Assembly: GCF_001424165.1 (NCBI RefSeq)
Contig: NZ_LMOJ01000024.1
Coordinates: forward strand, 181,749 to 245,748
Length of the DNA stretch: 64,000 nt
Reading direction: 5' to 3'
Origin: Massilia sp. Leaf139
Lineage (GTDB): Bacteria; Pseudomonadota; Gammaproteobacteria; Burkholderiales; Burkholderiaceae_D
In this document: one piece after another, positions 48,659 through 57,238 of the stretch
Numbering within the stretch: the first letter of the stretch is position 1
How the letters are laid out: each line of letters begins with the position of its first letter
Translations under genes and position numbers: made by a program
The notes under the pieces: generated by a model
Seen by the model: only the letters and a program-made list of their open reading frames with translations
Told to the model about the DNA's origin: nothing
Databases searched by the model: none

Positions 48659-49651
48659 TCACGACCCTGACAGGCCGGCTGCAGGCCCTGCATGGCCGGG
48701 TGCCGGAACCTGCGCCGCGGGACGCTGCCACAAGCCGCCAGGACGCGGCCTGACCGGCCGCAGGCGCGACAGCAGCGCCTGCACGCCGCCTTTCGCCAGC
48801 AGCATCAGTTTCATCGCGCGCGAAGTGCCGACGCGCTCGTCCCAGGCCGCCGGGCCGCGCGCCTTGACCTCGATCCCGATCTGGCGGTACACGTTGCGCG
48901 CGGTGGCGATCGCCCAGGCCGAGCGCAGGGGCAGGGCCTTGATGCCATCCATCGACGAGGCGTAATACGGTTCCGCATGGTCGACCAGGCGCGCCGCCAC
49001 CTTGGCCAGCGCCACGCGGTGGCGCGGCAGCGCCAGTTCCTGCGGCGGGATGCCGGCTTCGCGCAGCCATTGCGCGGGCAGGTAGCAGCGCCCGATGCCG
49101 GCGTCGTCGATGATGTCGCGCGCGATGTTCGTCAGCTGGAAGGCCAGGCCCAGGTCGCAGGCGCGGTCGAGCACCCGCGGCTCCTTCGCCCCCATGATCT
49201 GCGCCATCATCAGGCCGACTACGCCGGCCACGTGGTAGCAGTAGCGCAGCGTATCTTCGATCGTTTCGTAGTGCACGGCGTCGACGTCCATGCCGAAGCC
49301 GGCCAGGTGGTCGAAGGCGTAGCGCTCGGCGATCGCATGGCGCAGCGCCACTTCCTGGAAGGCGGCAAAGGCCGGATCGCGCATCGTCTCGCCGGCATAG
49401 GCGCGGCGCGTCTGCTCGACCAGTTGCGCGAGCTCGGCCTGCGGATCGTGGCCGGAGGTAGGCGCCGCGCCGAAGCCCAACTCCTGGCCGTCGACCACGT
49501 CGTCGCAATGGCGGCACCAGGCGTAGAGCATCAGCACGCTGCGCCGCGTCGGCGCGTCGAACAGCCTGGCGGCGGCGGCGAAGCTCTTCGAGCCGACCTT
49601 GATGGTCTCGGTCGCGTGTTCGAGCAGGGTCGGGTTCACGCTGGCGTTCAT
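48659..49651 (-). CDS. crtB: Phytoene synthase
   Basis: This 330-residue enzyme condenses two geranylgeranyl diphosphates to phytoene. Both aspartate-rich motifs are present: YAWCRHCDDVVDG (about 45-57) and LTNIARDIIDDAG (about 176-188), with the intervening GFGMDVDAV and YCYHVAGVVGLMM segments. It is membrane-associated but not transmembrane. Its ATG at 49651 overlaps the stop of crtI by 4 bases. It is followed by the DUF2141 gene. Length is slightly longer than usual because of a proline/arginine-rich C-terminal extension. Confidence 0.95.
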   Translation of the reverse strand: MNASVNPTLLEHATETIKVGSKSFAAAARLFDAPTRRSVLMLYAWCRHCDDVVDGQELGFGAAPTSGHDPQAELAQLVEQTRRAYAGETMRDPAFAAFQEVALRHAIAERYAFDHLAGFGMDVDAVHYETIEDTLRYCYHVAGVVGLMMAQIMGAKEPRVLDRACDLGLAFQLTNIARDIIDDAGIGRCYLPAQWLREAGIPPQELALPRHRVALAKVAARLVDHAEPYYASSMDGIKALPLRSAWAIATARNVYRQIGIEVKARGPAAWDERVGTSRAMKLMLLAKGGVQALLSRLRPVRPRPGGLWQRPAAQVPAPGHAGPAAGLSGS

Positions 49652-51138
49652 GCCCCCGCCTCCGCCAGCATCAGGCCTGCCGTCGCCTTGGCCGAGCCGA
49701 TCACGCCAGGCACGCCGGCGCCGGGATGGGTGCCGGCGCCGACCAGATACAGGTTGCTCAGGTCGCGGTCGCGGTTGTGCGGGCGGAACCAGGCGCTTTG
49801 CGTCAGCACCGGTTCCAGCGAAAAGGCCGAGCCGACGTGGGCATTCAACTGGTCGCGGAAATCGAAGGGTGTGAAGATGCGGCTGGTGACGAGCTGGCTG
49901 CGCAGGCCCGGCATGTAGCGCTCTTCCAGGTAGGCGAAGATCTTGTCGCGGTAGCGCGGCCCTTCCACGTCCCAGTCGATGTCGGCATTGCCCAGGTGCG
50001 GCACCGGCGCCAGCACGTAATGGCTGCCGCAGCCCGGCGGCGCCAGCGAAGGGTCGGTGACGCAGGGCGCGTGCAGGTAGAGCGAAAAGTCGTCGGCCAG
50101 CGCGTCGCCCTTGAAGATCTCGTCGATCAGGCCGCGGTAGCGCGGCCCGAAGCAGACCGTGTGGTGCTGCAGCTGGCTGTGATGATGGTTCAGGCCGAAA
50201 TAGATGACGAACAGCGAATTGGAAAAGCGCTTCTTGCGCAGGCTGGCCGCTTCGGTATTTCCGCGCGGGTGCCCGTTCAGGAGCGAGGCATAGGTGTGCA
50301 CTACGTCGGCATTCGAGGCCACGGCATCGGCGGCGAACAGGCGGCCGTCTTCCAGGCGCACGCCGCTGGCGCGTCCGTCCTTCGTTTCGATCTGCGCCAC
50401 CGCGGCGTTCAGCTCGATGCGCCCGCCGATGTCCTCGAACAGGCGCACCAGGCCTTTTACCAGTGCGCCGGTGCCGCCGCGCGGGAACCAGACGCCCCAG
50501 CGCCGTTCGAGCGCGTGGATCAGCGTGTAGATCGAGGAGGTGGCGAAGGGATTGCCGCCGACCAGCAGCGAGTGGAAGGAAAAGGCCTGGCGCAGGTGCT
50601 CGTTCTCGACGAAGCGCGAGACCATGGAGTAGACGCTGCGCCAGGCCTGCAGTTTGGCCAGCTGCGGGCCGGCCGCGATCATGTCGCGGAAGGTCAGGAA
50701 GGGCACCGTGCCCAGCTTGATATAACCTTCCTCGAACACGGCCTTGGAATAGGCCAGGAAGCGCTGATAGCCGGCGACGTCGCGCGGGTTGATCGCATGG
50801 ATCTGGCGGTCGAGCGCCTCCTGGTCGTTGGCATAGTCGAAATGGCTGCCGTCTTCCCAGCACAGGCGGTAGAAGGGCGCCACCGGCAGCATCTCGACAT
50901 AGTCCTCGATGCGCTTGCCGGCCAGCGTGAACAGTTCCTCGATGCAGGACGGATCGGTAATGACGGTGGGGCCGGCGTCGAAGACGAAGCCCTGGTCTTC
51001 GTAGACATAGGCGCGCCCGCCCGGCTTGTCGCGTTTTTCGAGCAGGGTCGTCTGGGTGCCGCCGGCCTGCAGGCGGATGGCCAGGGCCAGGCCGCCGAAG
51101 CCTGCGCCGACGACGACCGCCTTGTTAGCTTGATTCAT
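49648..51138 (-). CDS. crtI: Phytoene desaturase (CrtI type)
   Basis: This 496-residue FAD-dependent desaturase makes lycopene from phytoene in four steps. It starts NQANKAVVVGAGFGGLALAIRL, the FAD-binding fold, followed by VFDAGPTVITDP (about 57) and the C-terminal signature with LYLVGAGTHPGAGVPGVIGSAK near residue 465. Length and motifs fit CrtI. It overlaps crtB by 4 bases (ATGA) at its 3' end and crtY by 4 bases at its start, so the operon is tightly coupled. Confidence 0.95.
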   Translation of the reverse strand: MNQANKAVVVGAGFGGLALAIRLQAGGTQTTLLEKRDKPGGRAYVYEDQGFVFDAGPTVITDPSCIEELFTLAGKRIEDYVEMLPVAPFYRLCWEDGSHFDYANDQEALDRQIHAINPRDVAGYQRFLAYSKAVFEEGYIKLGTVPFLTFRDMIAAGPQLAKLQAWRSVYSMVSRFVENEHLRQAFSFHSLLVGGNPFATSSIYTLIHALERRWGVWFPRGGTGALVKGLVRLFEDIGGRIELNAAVAQIETKDGRASGVRLEDGRLFAADAVASNADVVHTYASLLNGHPRGNTEAASLRKKRFSNSLFVIYFGLNHHHSQLQHHTVCFGPRYRGLIDEIFKGDALADDFSLYLHAPCVTDPSLAPPGCGSHYVLAPVPHLGNADIDWDVEGPRYRDKIFAYLEERYMPGLRSQLVTSRIFTPFDFRDQLNAHVGSAFSLEPVLTQSAWFRPHNRDRDLSNLYLVGAGTHPGAGVPGVIGSAKATAGLMLAEAGA

Positions 51139-52355
51139 TGGGAATTCCTGATCTGACGAGGTTGAAGCATGTGGGGTTCGACCATGCAGGCCGCGCGCAT
51201 GGCGGCCGGCACGGGAACGGGAGGTTTGCCGCTCAGGATGCGCGCCTTGTCGAGCAGGTGCAGGCGCGCGGCATAGAAGCGTTCGATCAGCGGCGCCGGC
51301 ATGCGATAGAAGCGCGCCATCACGCGCCAGCGGTTGTCCGGACTGCCGGCCAGGAACAGCATGCGGTTGAGCAGGCGGAAGAAGCCTTGGCCACGCCATT
51401 CGGCCTGCGCCTCGTTCCGGATGGCGGCGAACAGGCCGGGCGCCGACAGGTCGGTAAGGCTCGCGATGCGCTCGGCCAGGCGCACCGCATGCGGCAGCGA
51501 ATAGCCGGTCGTCGCGTGGAACAGGCCGGCGCGCAGGCCGGAGGTCGGCTGCCCGTCGAGCTCGTCCCAGAAACCCGAGAAATCGCCGGCCAGCACGATC
51601 GGCAGCGAACCGTGTTCCTCGCGCAGCACCTCGGCGATCGTCCAGCCACGTGTCCTGGCGTAGGCGGCGATGTTCGCGCGCAGGCGCTCGGGCTCCCAGA
51701 CGCCGGTATCGACGTAATGGGTGTCCTCGATCAGCACCCGGTCGGGGCCGAAGGGCAGCAGGTAGACGAAGCGGTAGCCGCCCTGCTGCTCGACACTGGC
51801 ATCCATGATGACGGGCGCTTTGAGCCCATGTGGGACGGCCAGTCTCACTTCCTGGCCCAGGAAGGTCTGGTAGCCGAGCGCGAGATGCGGGCTGGCCTGC
51901 GGGCCGCGGCCGTCGATGACGGCGCCGGCACGCAAGCACTCGCCGCCCGCCAGGCGCACCGTGGTCGGCGTCAGCGACTCGACCCGGGCGCCGGTGCGCA
52001 GGGCAGGGCCCAGCGCCTCGCCGATTACGCGCGCGAAGGTGTGCGAGTCGATGCTGGCATAGCCGCTGTCGAAGCTGCGCGCGTAGCCGGGAAAGACCAC
52101 GTCGTAGGAGGGCCAGCGGGTGCTGACCAGCGGCGCCATCCACACGCGCTGCTCGAGAGCGAGGTCGCCGTCGTGGAAAGACCAGGTGTGGTTGCCGCCG
52201 ATGGTCTCGCCGGCTTCGAGCAGCAGGATCTTTATATCGGGCCGCTGCGTGCGCAGGCGCCAGGCGATCAAGCCATTGGCCAGCCCGCCGCCGACCAGGA
52301 TCAGGTCATAGGTGGCGCTGGGCGGCGGGACGGATGCGAGGTGGGGCTTATCCAC
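51135..52355 (-). CDS. crtY: Lycopene beta-cyclase
   Basis: This 406-residue flavoprotein cyclises lycopene to beta-carotene. It contains the FAD-binding motif DLILVGGGLANGLIAWRL near the N-terminus, ETIGGNHTWSFHD and the region FLGQEVRL, with EDTHYVD later on, as in CrtY. No membrane segment is visible. A GTG start at 52355 is used: it overlaps the crtX end by 8 bases, and the frame has no closer ATG before the FAD motif. The crtI start lies in its last codons. Confidence 0.92.
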   Translation of the reverse strand: MDKPHLASVPPPSATYDLILVGGGLANGLIAWRLRTQRPDIKILLLEAGETIGGNHTWSFHDGDLALEQRVWMAPLVSTRWPSYDVVFPGYARSFDSGYASIDSHTFARVIGEALGPALRTGARVESLTPTTVRLAGGECLRAGAVIDGRGPQASPHLALGYQTFLGQEVRLAVPHGLKAPVIMDASVEQQGGYRFVYLLPFGPDRVLIEDTHYVDTGVWEPERLRANIAAYARTRGWTIAEVLREEHGSLPIVLAGDFSGFWDELDGQPTSGLRAGLFHATTGYSLPHAVRLAERIASLTDLSAPGLFAAIRNEAQAEWRGQGFFRLLNRMLFLAGSPDNRWRVMARFYRMPAPLIERFYAARLHLLDKARILSGKPPVPVPAAMRAACMVEPHMLQPRQIRNSQ

Positions 52356-53640
52356 GGTGCAGCGCGCTCCGTGCGTCGAGGCCGAGCGCCGCCTCGACGA
52401 TATCGGCGGCGCGCGCGCTGCCCCCGGCCTTGTGCACGGCGGCGGCGAGCGGCGCGCAGCGCCGGGCGAATTCGGGTTCGTCGAGCAGGCGGCGCAGGCG
52501 GCGTGCCAGTTCGGCCGCTCCCGTGAAGCGCGGCGAGGCCGACAGGCCGATGCCCGCATGGCGGATACGCGCGGCCGCGCCGGGCTGGTCGAAGGCGATC
52601 GGCAGGGCCAGGATCGGCGTGTCGTTGGCCACCGCATCCATCACCGTGTTCAGGCCGGCGTGCGAGACGACGGCGTCGGCGCGCGCGATCGCCGCTTCCT
52701 GCGGCGCAAAGGCGCAGACCCAGGTTGCGCCATGCCGCCCGAGCGCCTGGGCCCGGCGCGCATCGAGCCCGCCGCAATGGGCGACCAGCAGCTGGACGTC
52801 GATGCGGCGGCAGGCCTTGGCGATGCGCTTGAACAGGTCGAAGCGGTGGCCCTGCAGCGTGCCGAGCGAGGCGAAGATGAAGGGGCGATCGGGATCGATG
52901 TCGGGCAGCGGCTCGATGCGGCTGGGCGCCTTGTGCGAGGCGGCGCGCAAGGGGCCGACGTGGTGGAAAGTGTCGGGCAGCTGCGTGCGCGGGAAATCGA
53001 AGGCGGCCACCGTCTGGCTGATCTGCGCCAGCGGCGACAGGCATTCGTGCAGGGCGCCGCGCACGGGGATGCCGAGGCGGCGCGATGCGTCCTCGATCGC
53101 GCGCTGGTGCGGCGTCATCATCCAGTCGTAGACGCGGGTGCTGCCCTCGACCATGTGCAGCGCGCGCTCGCCGGTGCGCCAGTCGAAGGGCATGACCGGC
53201 AGCGGCACGCCGGGCTCGCGGTTGACGGGCAAGGCGCAGGCGACCGAGACGAAGGGCAGGCCCAGCGCTTCGGCGACCAGGGCGCCGGCCGGCTCCATCT
53301 GGTCGGCGAGGACGGCGTCGACCTTCAATTGTTCGAAGGCGGCGGGCAGGGTGCGGCACAGCATGGCGGTGCCGGCGGCCATGTCCAGGATCACGCGGCG
53401 CAGCCCGAGCGGGCCGCCGGGATTGGCCGCCCGCCGCAGCGCTTCCGGCAGCGAACCGGGCGGGTGCGTGTCGGCGCCCACGGCATGGAAGCCGAGCCGG
53501 GCGTCGTTCACGTATGCGGCGGCGTCGGGCCGCTGGAAAAAGGTGATGCGGTGGCCGCGCTCGTGCAAGGCCAGTGCGAGTGCCGACAGCGCGCTCACGT
53601 GGCTGTAGAACGCAGGTGCGACCACACCGAAATGCGCCAT
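52348..53640 (-). CDS. crtX: Carotenoid glycosyltransferase (CrtX-like)
   Basis: This 430-residue GT1-type enzyme transfers sugar from a nucleotide sugar to hydroxylated carotenoids (zeaxanthin glucosyltransferase family). It begins AHFGVVAPAFYSHVSALSALALAL and has the C-terminal UDP-sugar-binding region VSHAGLNTVMDAVANDTPILALPIAFDQPGAAARI near residue 325-360. GGGAG lies 9 bases before the ATG at 53640. It lies between crtE and crtY. Its usual acceptor needs a beta-carotene hydroxylase (crtZ), which is absent from the window. Confidence 0.9.
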   Translation of the reverse strand: MAHFGVVAPAFYSHVSALSALALALHERGHRITFFQRPDAAAYVNDARLGFHAVGADTHPPGSLPEALRRAANPGGPLGLRRVILDMAAGTAMLCRTLPAAFEQLKVDAVLADQMEPAGALVAEALGLPFVSVACALPVNREPGVPLPVMPFDWRTGERALHMVEGSTRVYDWMMTPHQRAIEDASRRLGIPVRGALHECLSPLAQISQTVAAFDFPRTQLPDTFHHVGPLRAASHKAPSRIEPLPDIDPDRPFIFASLGTLQGHRFDLFKRIAKACRRIDVQLLVAHCGGLDARRAQALGRHGATWVCAFAPQEAAIARADAVVSHAGLNTVMDAVANDTPILALPIAFDQPGAAARIRHAGIGLSASPRFTGAAELARRLRRLLDEPEFARRCAPLAAAVHKAGGSARAADIVEAALGLDARSALHRG

Positions 53641-53694
53641 GCGGTGCTCCCGGTCAGGCGCGCAGGAACGCGGCGGCGTGCGGCGGCCTAGCGT

Positions 53695-54681
53695 TCAATG
53701 GCGCACCTGGTGCGTGTCGTATGCGCCGGCACGCGGACTGCGGGCGAAGCGGAAGTCCATGCCGTGCCCGAACAGGGTGTCGACGAAGCGGCGCGTGCGC
53801 TGCTTGCTGCCGATGGCGCTGGTCAGGTAGCGGTCGGCCTCGTCGAGGTGGGTGGCAAGGCGCTTCTTGGCTTCCTCGAAGCCGAGCACATTGGTCAGCG
53901 TCGCCTTGCCGAGATCCTTGCCGGTGTCCTTGCCGGTGACGCTGGTGTCGTTGGCCGGATCGTCCTGGAAGTCGTCGCGGATCTGGAAGGCATGGCCGGC
54001 CGCCAGTGCAAAGGAACGCAGCGATTCGGCGACGCAGTCGTCGGTCTCGGCCAGGATGGCGGCCATGTCGACCGAGACGCCCAGCAGCACACCGGTTTTC
54101 AGCTCGTTGGTGGTCGCGATTTCCTGTTCCGAACGCTGGCCGCTGGCGCGCAGGTCTTCGAACTGGCCGCGCACCAGGCCTTGCGTGCCCACCGTCTCCG
54201 CCAGCTTGGCCACCAGGCGCGCACGCACGGCGGGCGGGATCCCGGGTGCCTCGGCCAATACGCCAAAGGCGCGGCTGAGCAGGGCCACCGAGGCGAGGAT
54301 GGCAACGTCTTCGCCGAACTGCACGTGGATGGTCGGCTGGCCGCGCCGGAGCATGGCATTGTCCATGCAGGGCATGTCGTCGAGGATGAGCGAGGCGGCG
54401 TGCACCATCTCGACCGCGCAGGCGATATCGACCAGCGCGGGCGAGGCGCAGCCGAGGTCGCGCGCGACCAGCATCAGCAGCAGCGGACGCATGCGCTTGC
54501 CGGCGCCGAGGGTGCCGGCGCGCATGGCGGTGGCCAGGGCATCGCTGCCATTGGCGCTGTCGGGCAGTAGTTGCGCCATGCGTTCTTCGAACTCGTGCCG
54601 GATCGCGGCAAGTTCGGTCAGCCAGGGGTCGCCCCGCTTGTCGATGTCGAGCCCCGTGATGCGTCCAGTCATCGTAGTCAT
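53695..54681 (-). CDS. crtE: Geranylgeranyl diphosphate synthase
   Basis: This 328-residue polyprenyl synthase extends farnesyl diphosphate to GGPP, the precursor of phytoene. First aspartate-rich motif LILDDMPCMDNAMLRRG (about 93-110), second FQIRDDFQDD (about 240). It is the first gene of crtE-X-Y-I-B. AAGGA lies 8 bases before the ATG at 54681. The upstream region is AT-rich; a -35-like TTGACG and a TATGAT are 20 bases apart, too far to call a promoter with confidence. Confidence 0.95.
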   Translation of the reverse strand: MTTMTGRITGLDIDKRGDPWLTELAAIRHEFEERMAQLLPDSANGSDALATAMRAGTLGAGKRMRPLLLMLVARDLGCASPALVDIACAVEMVHAASLILDDMPCMDNAMLRRGQPTIHVQFGEDVAILASVALLSRAFGVLAEAPGIPPAVRARLVAKLAETVGTQGLVRGQFEDLRASGQRSEQEIATTNELKTGVLLGVSVDMAAILAETDDCVAESLRSFALAAGHAFQIRDDFQDDPANDTSVTGKDTGKDLGKATLTNVLGFEEAKKRLATHLDEADRYLTSAIGSKQRTRRFVDTLFGHGMDFRFARSPRAGAYDTHQVRH

Positions 54682-54894
54682 GCGTCGATCCTTGAATGTA
54701 TAGACGAATATTGTTGAATTCGTAATTCATCATACCGGATTCGACCTTACGTATCGTCAATTGTTCAATAGTGCGGGCAGATTTCCGATCGTTTTCTCAT
54801 CAAATTTAGCGCTTTATGTACGCAGGTCACACTTTTGTCCCGTTGTTGTCCCATTAACATGGAAGTTGGGAATGAGTGCCCGGCGCAGGCCCAT

Positions 54895-54931
54895 GAAAAA
54901 TGCCGCCGAGCGTTAGCCGGGCGGCATTTTC
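54895..54931 (-). terminator. Terminator after the 61-residue protein gene
   Basis: AATGCCGCC and GGCGGCATT form a perfect stem around an 11-base loop with A and T runs on the two sides, so it can work in both directions. The T-run is on the minus strand after the leftward gene at 54964. Confidence 0.8.
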
Positions 54932-54963
54932 GTGGTGGCACTAGAAGAGTGCCGGAACGGCGT

Positions 54964-55149
54964 TCAGCCGTAGCTCGTCCAGCTTTGCGGAATGTCGATA
55001 TGCCCGGATTTGGCGGCATCGGCATAGGCGCGCATTTCGGCCAGCACGGCTTCGAGTTGCTCGTTGCCAGGGTTTTGCAGGAAACCCTTCATGCGCTCAT
55101 GCAGGGACGCCTGCTGGTCGCGCCATTCGTAACGGGAAGTCTTGCTCAT
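54964..55149 (-). CDS. Small soluble protein, unknown
   Basis: This 61-residue protein has an amphipathic helical middle (about 11-48, DQQASLHERMKGFLQNPGNEQLEAVLAEMRAYADAAKS) and no signal or membrane segment. Its start codon overlaps the stop of a 16-residue upstream reading frame by 3 bases, so translation is probably coupled. A strong bidirectional terminator follows. I do not recognise the family. It lies between crtE and a TetR gene, with no clear link to either. Confidence 0.6.
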   Translation of the reverse strand: MSKTSRYEWRDQQASLHERMKGFLQNPGNEQLEAVLAEMRAYADAAKSGHIDIPQSWTSYG

Positions 55150-55196
55150 GCTACCCCCTTGCAGCGTTCTGCTGTGATGTTCTTGTTGAGATCCAT
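55146..55196 (-). CDS. 16-residue leader peptide
   Basis: The peptide MDLNKNITAERCKGVA has one of the best ribosome-binding sites in the window (AAGGAGGA, 6 bases before the ATG at 55196). Its stop codon overlaps the ATG of the 61-residue protein gene. It has no stalling motif that I recognise (no run of one rare codon or Pro-Pro). It could be a translational coupler or regulatory leader; it is too short for a gene call to be certain. Confidence 0.55.
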   Translation of the reverse strand: MDLNKNITAERCKGVA

Positions 55197-55281
55197 GACA
55201 TCCTCCTTGAAAGAAGGACAGGTTCTCACTCCTACCCCCAACGGGTCGGTGCGTTGACGCACATTCGCTCTGCCGTTACAG

Positions 55282-55932
55282 CTAGCGCAAGACGGCGCGA
55301 TAAAACAGTTCGAGGCGCTGGGCGAGCAGGCGGTGGGCGTCGGCGCGGGTGGGCTGGTCGTGAGGGAAGACGAAGCGCTGCATGGCGTCGCCGGAGATCC
55401 AGCTGGTGAGAAATGCGGGCAGCTGCTCGAAGGGGAGGTCGTCGCGCAATTGGGCGCGGATGTCGGCACGGGCGAAGAAGCGTTCGAGCATGTCGCGCGT
55501 CAGGCGCGGGCCGGCATCATAAAAGGTGTGGGCCAGTTCCGGATTGTCGGCCGCTTCCGCGATCACCACGCGCTGCATGGCGATCAATTGATCCTGGCAG
55601 AGCAGGTCGAAGAACTGGCGCGCGAAATCGTCGACCACCTCGCGGAACGGGCGCAGATCGTTTTCCATGTCGCGCATGCGGAAGAACGCGTCGCGGCGCG
55701 ACAGCAGCACGGCGTCGAGCAGGCCGGCCTTGCCGCCGAACTTGACGTAGATGGTGCGCACGGCAACGCGGGCCGCCTTGGCGATCGATTCGAGGCTGGT
55801 GCGGGTGTAGCCGTTGGCCAGGAACAGCTGCGCAGCCACGTCGATCAAGTCCTGCGTGCGGGCTTCGACGTCGCTCGCTTTCGGCCGTCCGGCGCCCCGC
55901 AGCGAAGCGGGTGCTTGCGATAGTTTGCTCAT
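55282..55932 (-). CDS. TetR-family repressor
   Basis: This 216-residue regulator has an N-terminal TetR helix-turn-helix (about 20-66, DLIDVAAQLFLANGYTRTSLESIAKAARVAVRTIYVKFGGKAGLLDAVLL) and a helical C-terminal ligand-binding domain. It is divergent from the efflux operon and a perfect 28-bp palindrome lies between them, so it is the probable repressor of both. An aromatic or drug ligand is expected from similar arrangements. The start at 55932 leaves 20 bases to the palindrome. Confidence 0.9.
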   Translation of the reverse strand: MSKLSQAPASLRGAGRPKASDVEARTQDLIDVAAQLFLANGYTRTSLESIAKAARVAVRTIYVKFGGKAGLLDAVLLSRRDAFFRMRDMENDLRPFREVVDDFARQFFDLLCQDQLIAMQRVVIAEAADNPELAHTFYDAGPRLTRDMLERFFARADIRAQLRDDLPFEQLPAFLTSWISGDAMQRFVFPHDQPTRADAHRLLAQRLELFYRAVLR

Positions 55933-55952
55933 GGCGTCACTGTAATTCACGC

Positions 55953-55980
55953 AGAAATGAAATGCAACCGTTTCATTTCT
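55953..55980. promoter_or_regulatory. TetR operator palindrome
   Basis: AGAAATGAAA, 8 bases, TTTCATTTCT: perfect 10-base arms in the 118-bp space between the divergent tetR and emrA-type genes. Confidence 0.85.
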
Positions 55981-56050
55981 TGACGAAGCCGGGCGCTTGC
56001 CGAATAATGGTGGACTGAAAAACCACCTGTTCCTTTTTTGGAGTCGCTTC

Positions 56051-57217
56051 ATGTCCCAAACGCAGCCTTCGCTCGAGCAGAAGCCGCTCGGCAATCCTTC
56101 CGCCGTGCCTGGCGCGGCCCCGGCCGCCGCCAAGACCCCGCCGAACAAGCGCGTGCTGTTCGTGGTCGGCCTGATCGCGATCGCGGCGCTGGGCGCCGGC
56201 GGCCGCATGTGGTACCGCAGCCATAACTTCGTCGATACCGAAAACGCCTACATCGCCGGCCACGTGCACCCGGTGTCGGCGCGCATCGCCGGCGTCGTCA
56301 CGCGCGTGCTGGTGGAAGACAACCAGCATGTGAAGGCGGGCACCGTGATCGCCGAACTGGATCCGGCCGACCAGCATGTGCGCGTCGAGCAGATCGAGGC
56401 GCAGATCGCCAGCGCCAGGCAGCAGGTAATCCAGGCCGATGCGCAAGTGGCGCAGGTGCGTGCCCAGTCCCAGGCGGCGCAGGCGCAAGTCGGCCAGTCG
56501 CAGGCGCTCGCGCTGCGCGCACGCCAGGACGCCGAGCGTTTCGGCCAGCTCTACACGAAGCAGATGAAGGCCGTCTCCAAGGCCGAAGTCGACGCCGCGA
56601 ACGCCGCCCGCACGGCCGCCGCTGCCGATGTGAATGCGCGCCGCGACAACGCCGCCGCCGCCCAGGCCCAGATCACCGCCGCCGCGTCGGCGCGCGATGT
56701 GTTGAAAGCCCAGATCAAGGTGCTGCAGGCGCAGTTGAAGGATGCCAAGCAGCAGGTCGGCTACAGCCGTATCGTGGCGCCGGTCGATGGCCGCATCGGC
56801 CGCCGCAGCGTGGAAGTGGGCGCCCGCGTGCAGCCTGGCCAGCAGCTGGTCGCCGTGGTCGAAGACAAGGTCTGGGTCACCGCCAACTTCAAGGAAACCC
56901 AGCTCGCCGGCCTGCATCCGGGCCAGCAGGTCGAACTGAAAGTCGACGCGCTGCCGGACGAGCACCTGGTCGGCCGCGTCGACAGCTTCTCGCCGGCCTC
57001 GGGCAACCAGTTCGCGCTGCTGCCGGCCGATAACGCGACCGGCAACTTCACCAAGATCGTGCAGCGCGTGCCGGTCAAGATCACGCTGGCGCCGAACGAC
57101 GTGCAGCGCCTGACCGGCCGCCTGGTGCCGGGCATGTCGGTGGTGGCGGAAGTCGACCTGCGCCAGGAGGTAGAGCCGAAAGGCACCGTGCCCGCCCGCA
57201 CCGCCCAGGCGAACTAA
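56051..57217 (+). CDS. Efflux periplasmic adaptor (EmrA/HlyD family)
   Basis: This 388-residue membrane-fusion protein links an inner-membrane efflux pump to an outer-membrane channel. It has one N-terminal membrane segment (about 34-50), a biotinyl-lipoyl-like domain (DTENAYIAGHVHPVSARIAGVVTRVLVEDNQHVKAG), a long coiled coil (about 110-240) and a C-terminal beta domain. The pattern is EmrA. It is the first gene of a three-gene efflux operon, repressed by the divergent TetR protein. An ATG at 56051 fits the family start. Confidence 0.9.
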   Translation: MSQTQPSLEQKPLGNPSAVPGAAPAAAKTPPNKRVLFVVGLIAIAALGAGGRMWYRSHNFVDTENAYIAGHVHPVSARIAGVVTRVLVEDNQHVKAGTVIAELDPADQHVRVEQIEAQIASARQQVIQADAQVAQVRAQSQAAQAQVGQSQALALRARQDAERFGQLYTKQMKAVSKAEVDAANAARTAAAADVNARRDNAAAAQAQITAAASARDVLKAQIKVLQAQLKDAKQQVGYSRIVAPVDGRIGRRSVEVGARVQPGQQLVAVVEDKVWVTANFKETQLAGLHPGQQVELKVDALPDEHLVGRVDSFSPASGNQFALLPADNATGNFTKIVQRVPVKITLAPNDVQRLTGRLVPGMSVVAEVDLRQEVEPKGTVPARTAQAN

Positions 57218-57238
57218 GGACGCACGTGAAGGATCATC

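Noticed and set aside
54729..54760. crtE promoter from TTGACG and TATGAT
   Set aside because: The boxes are 20 bases apart, longer than a usable spacer, so no promoter is called.
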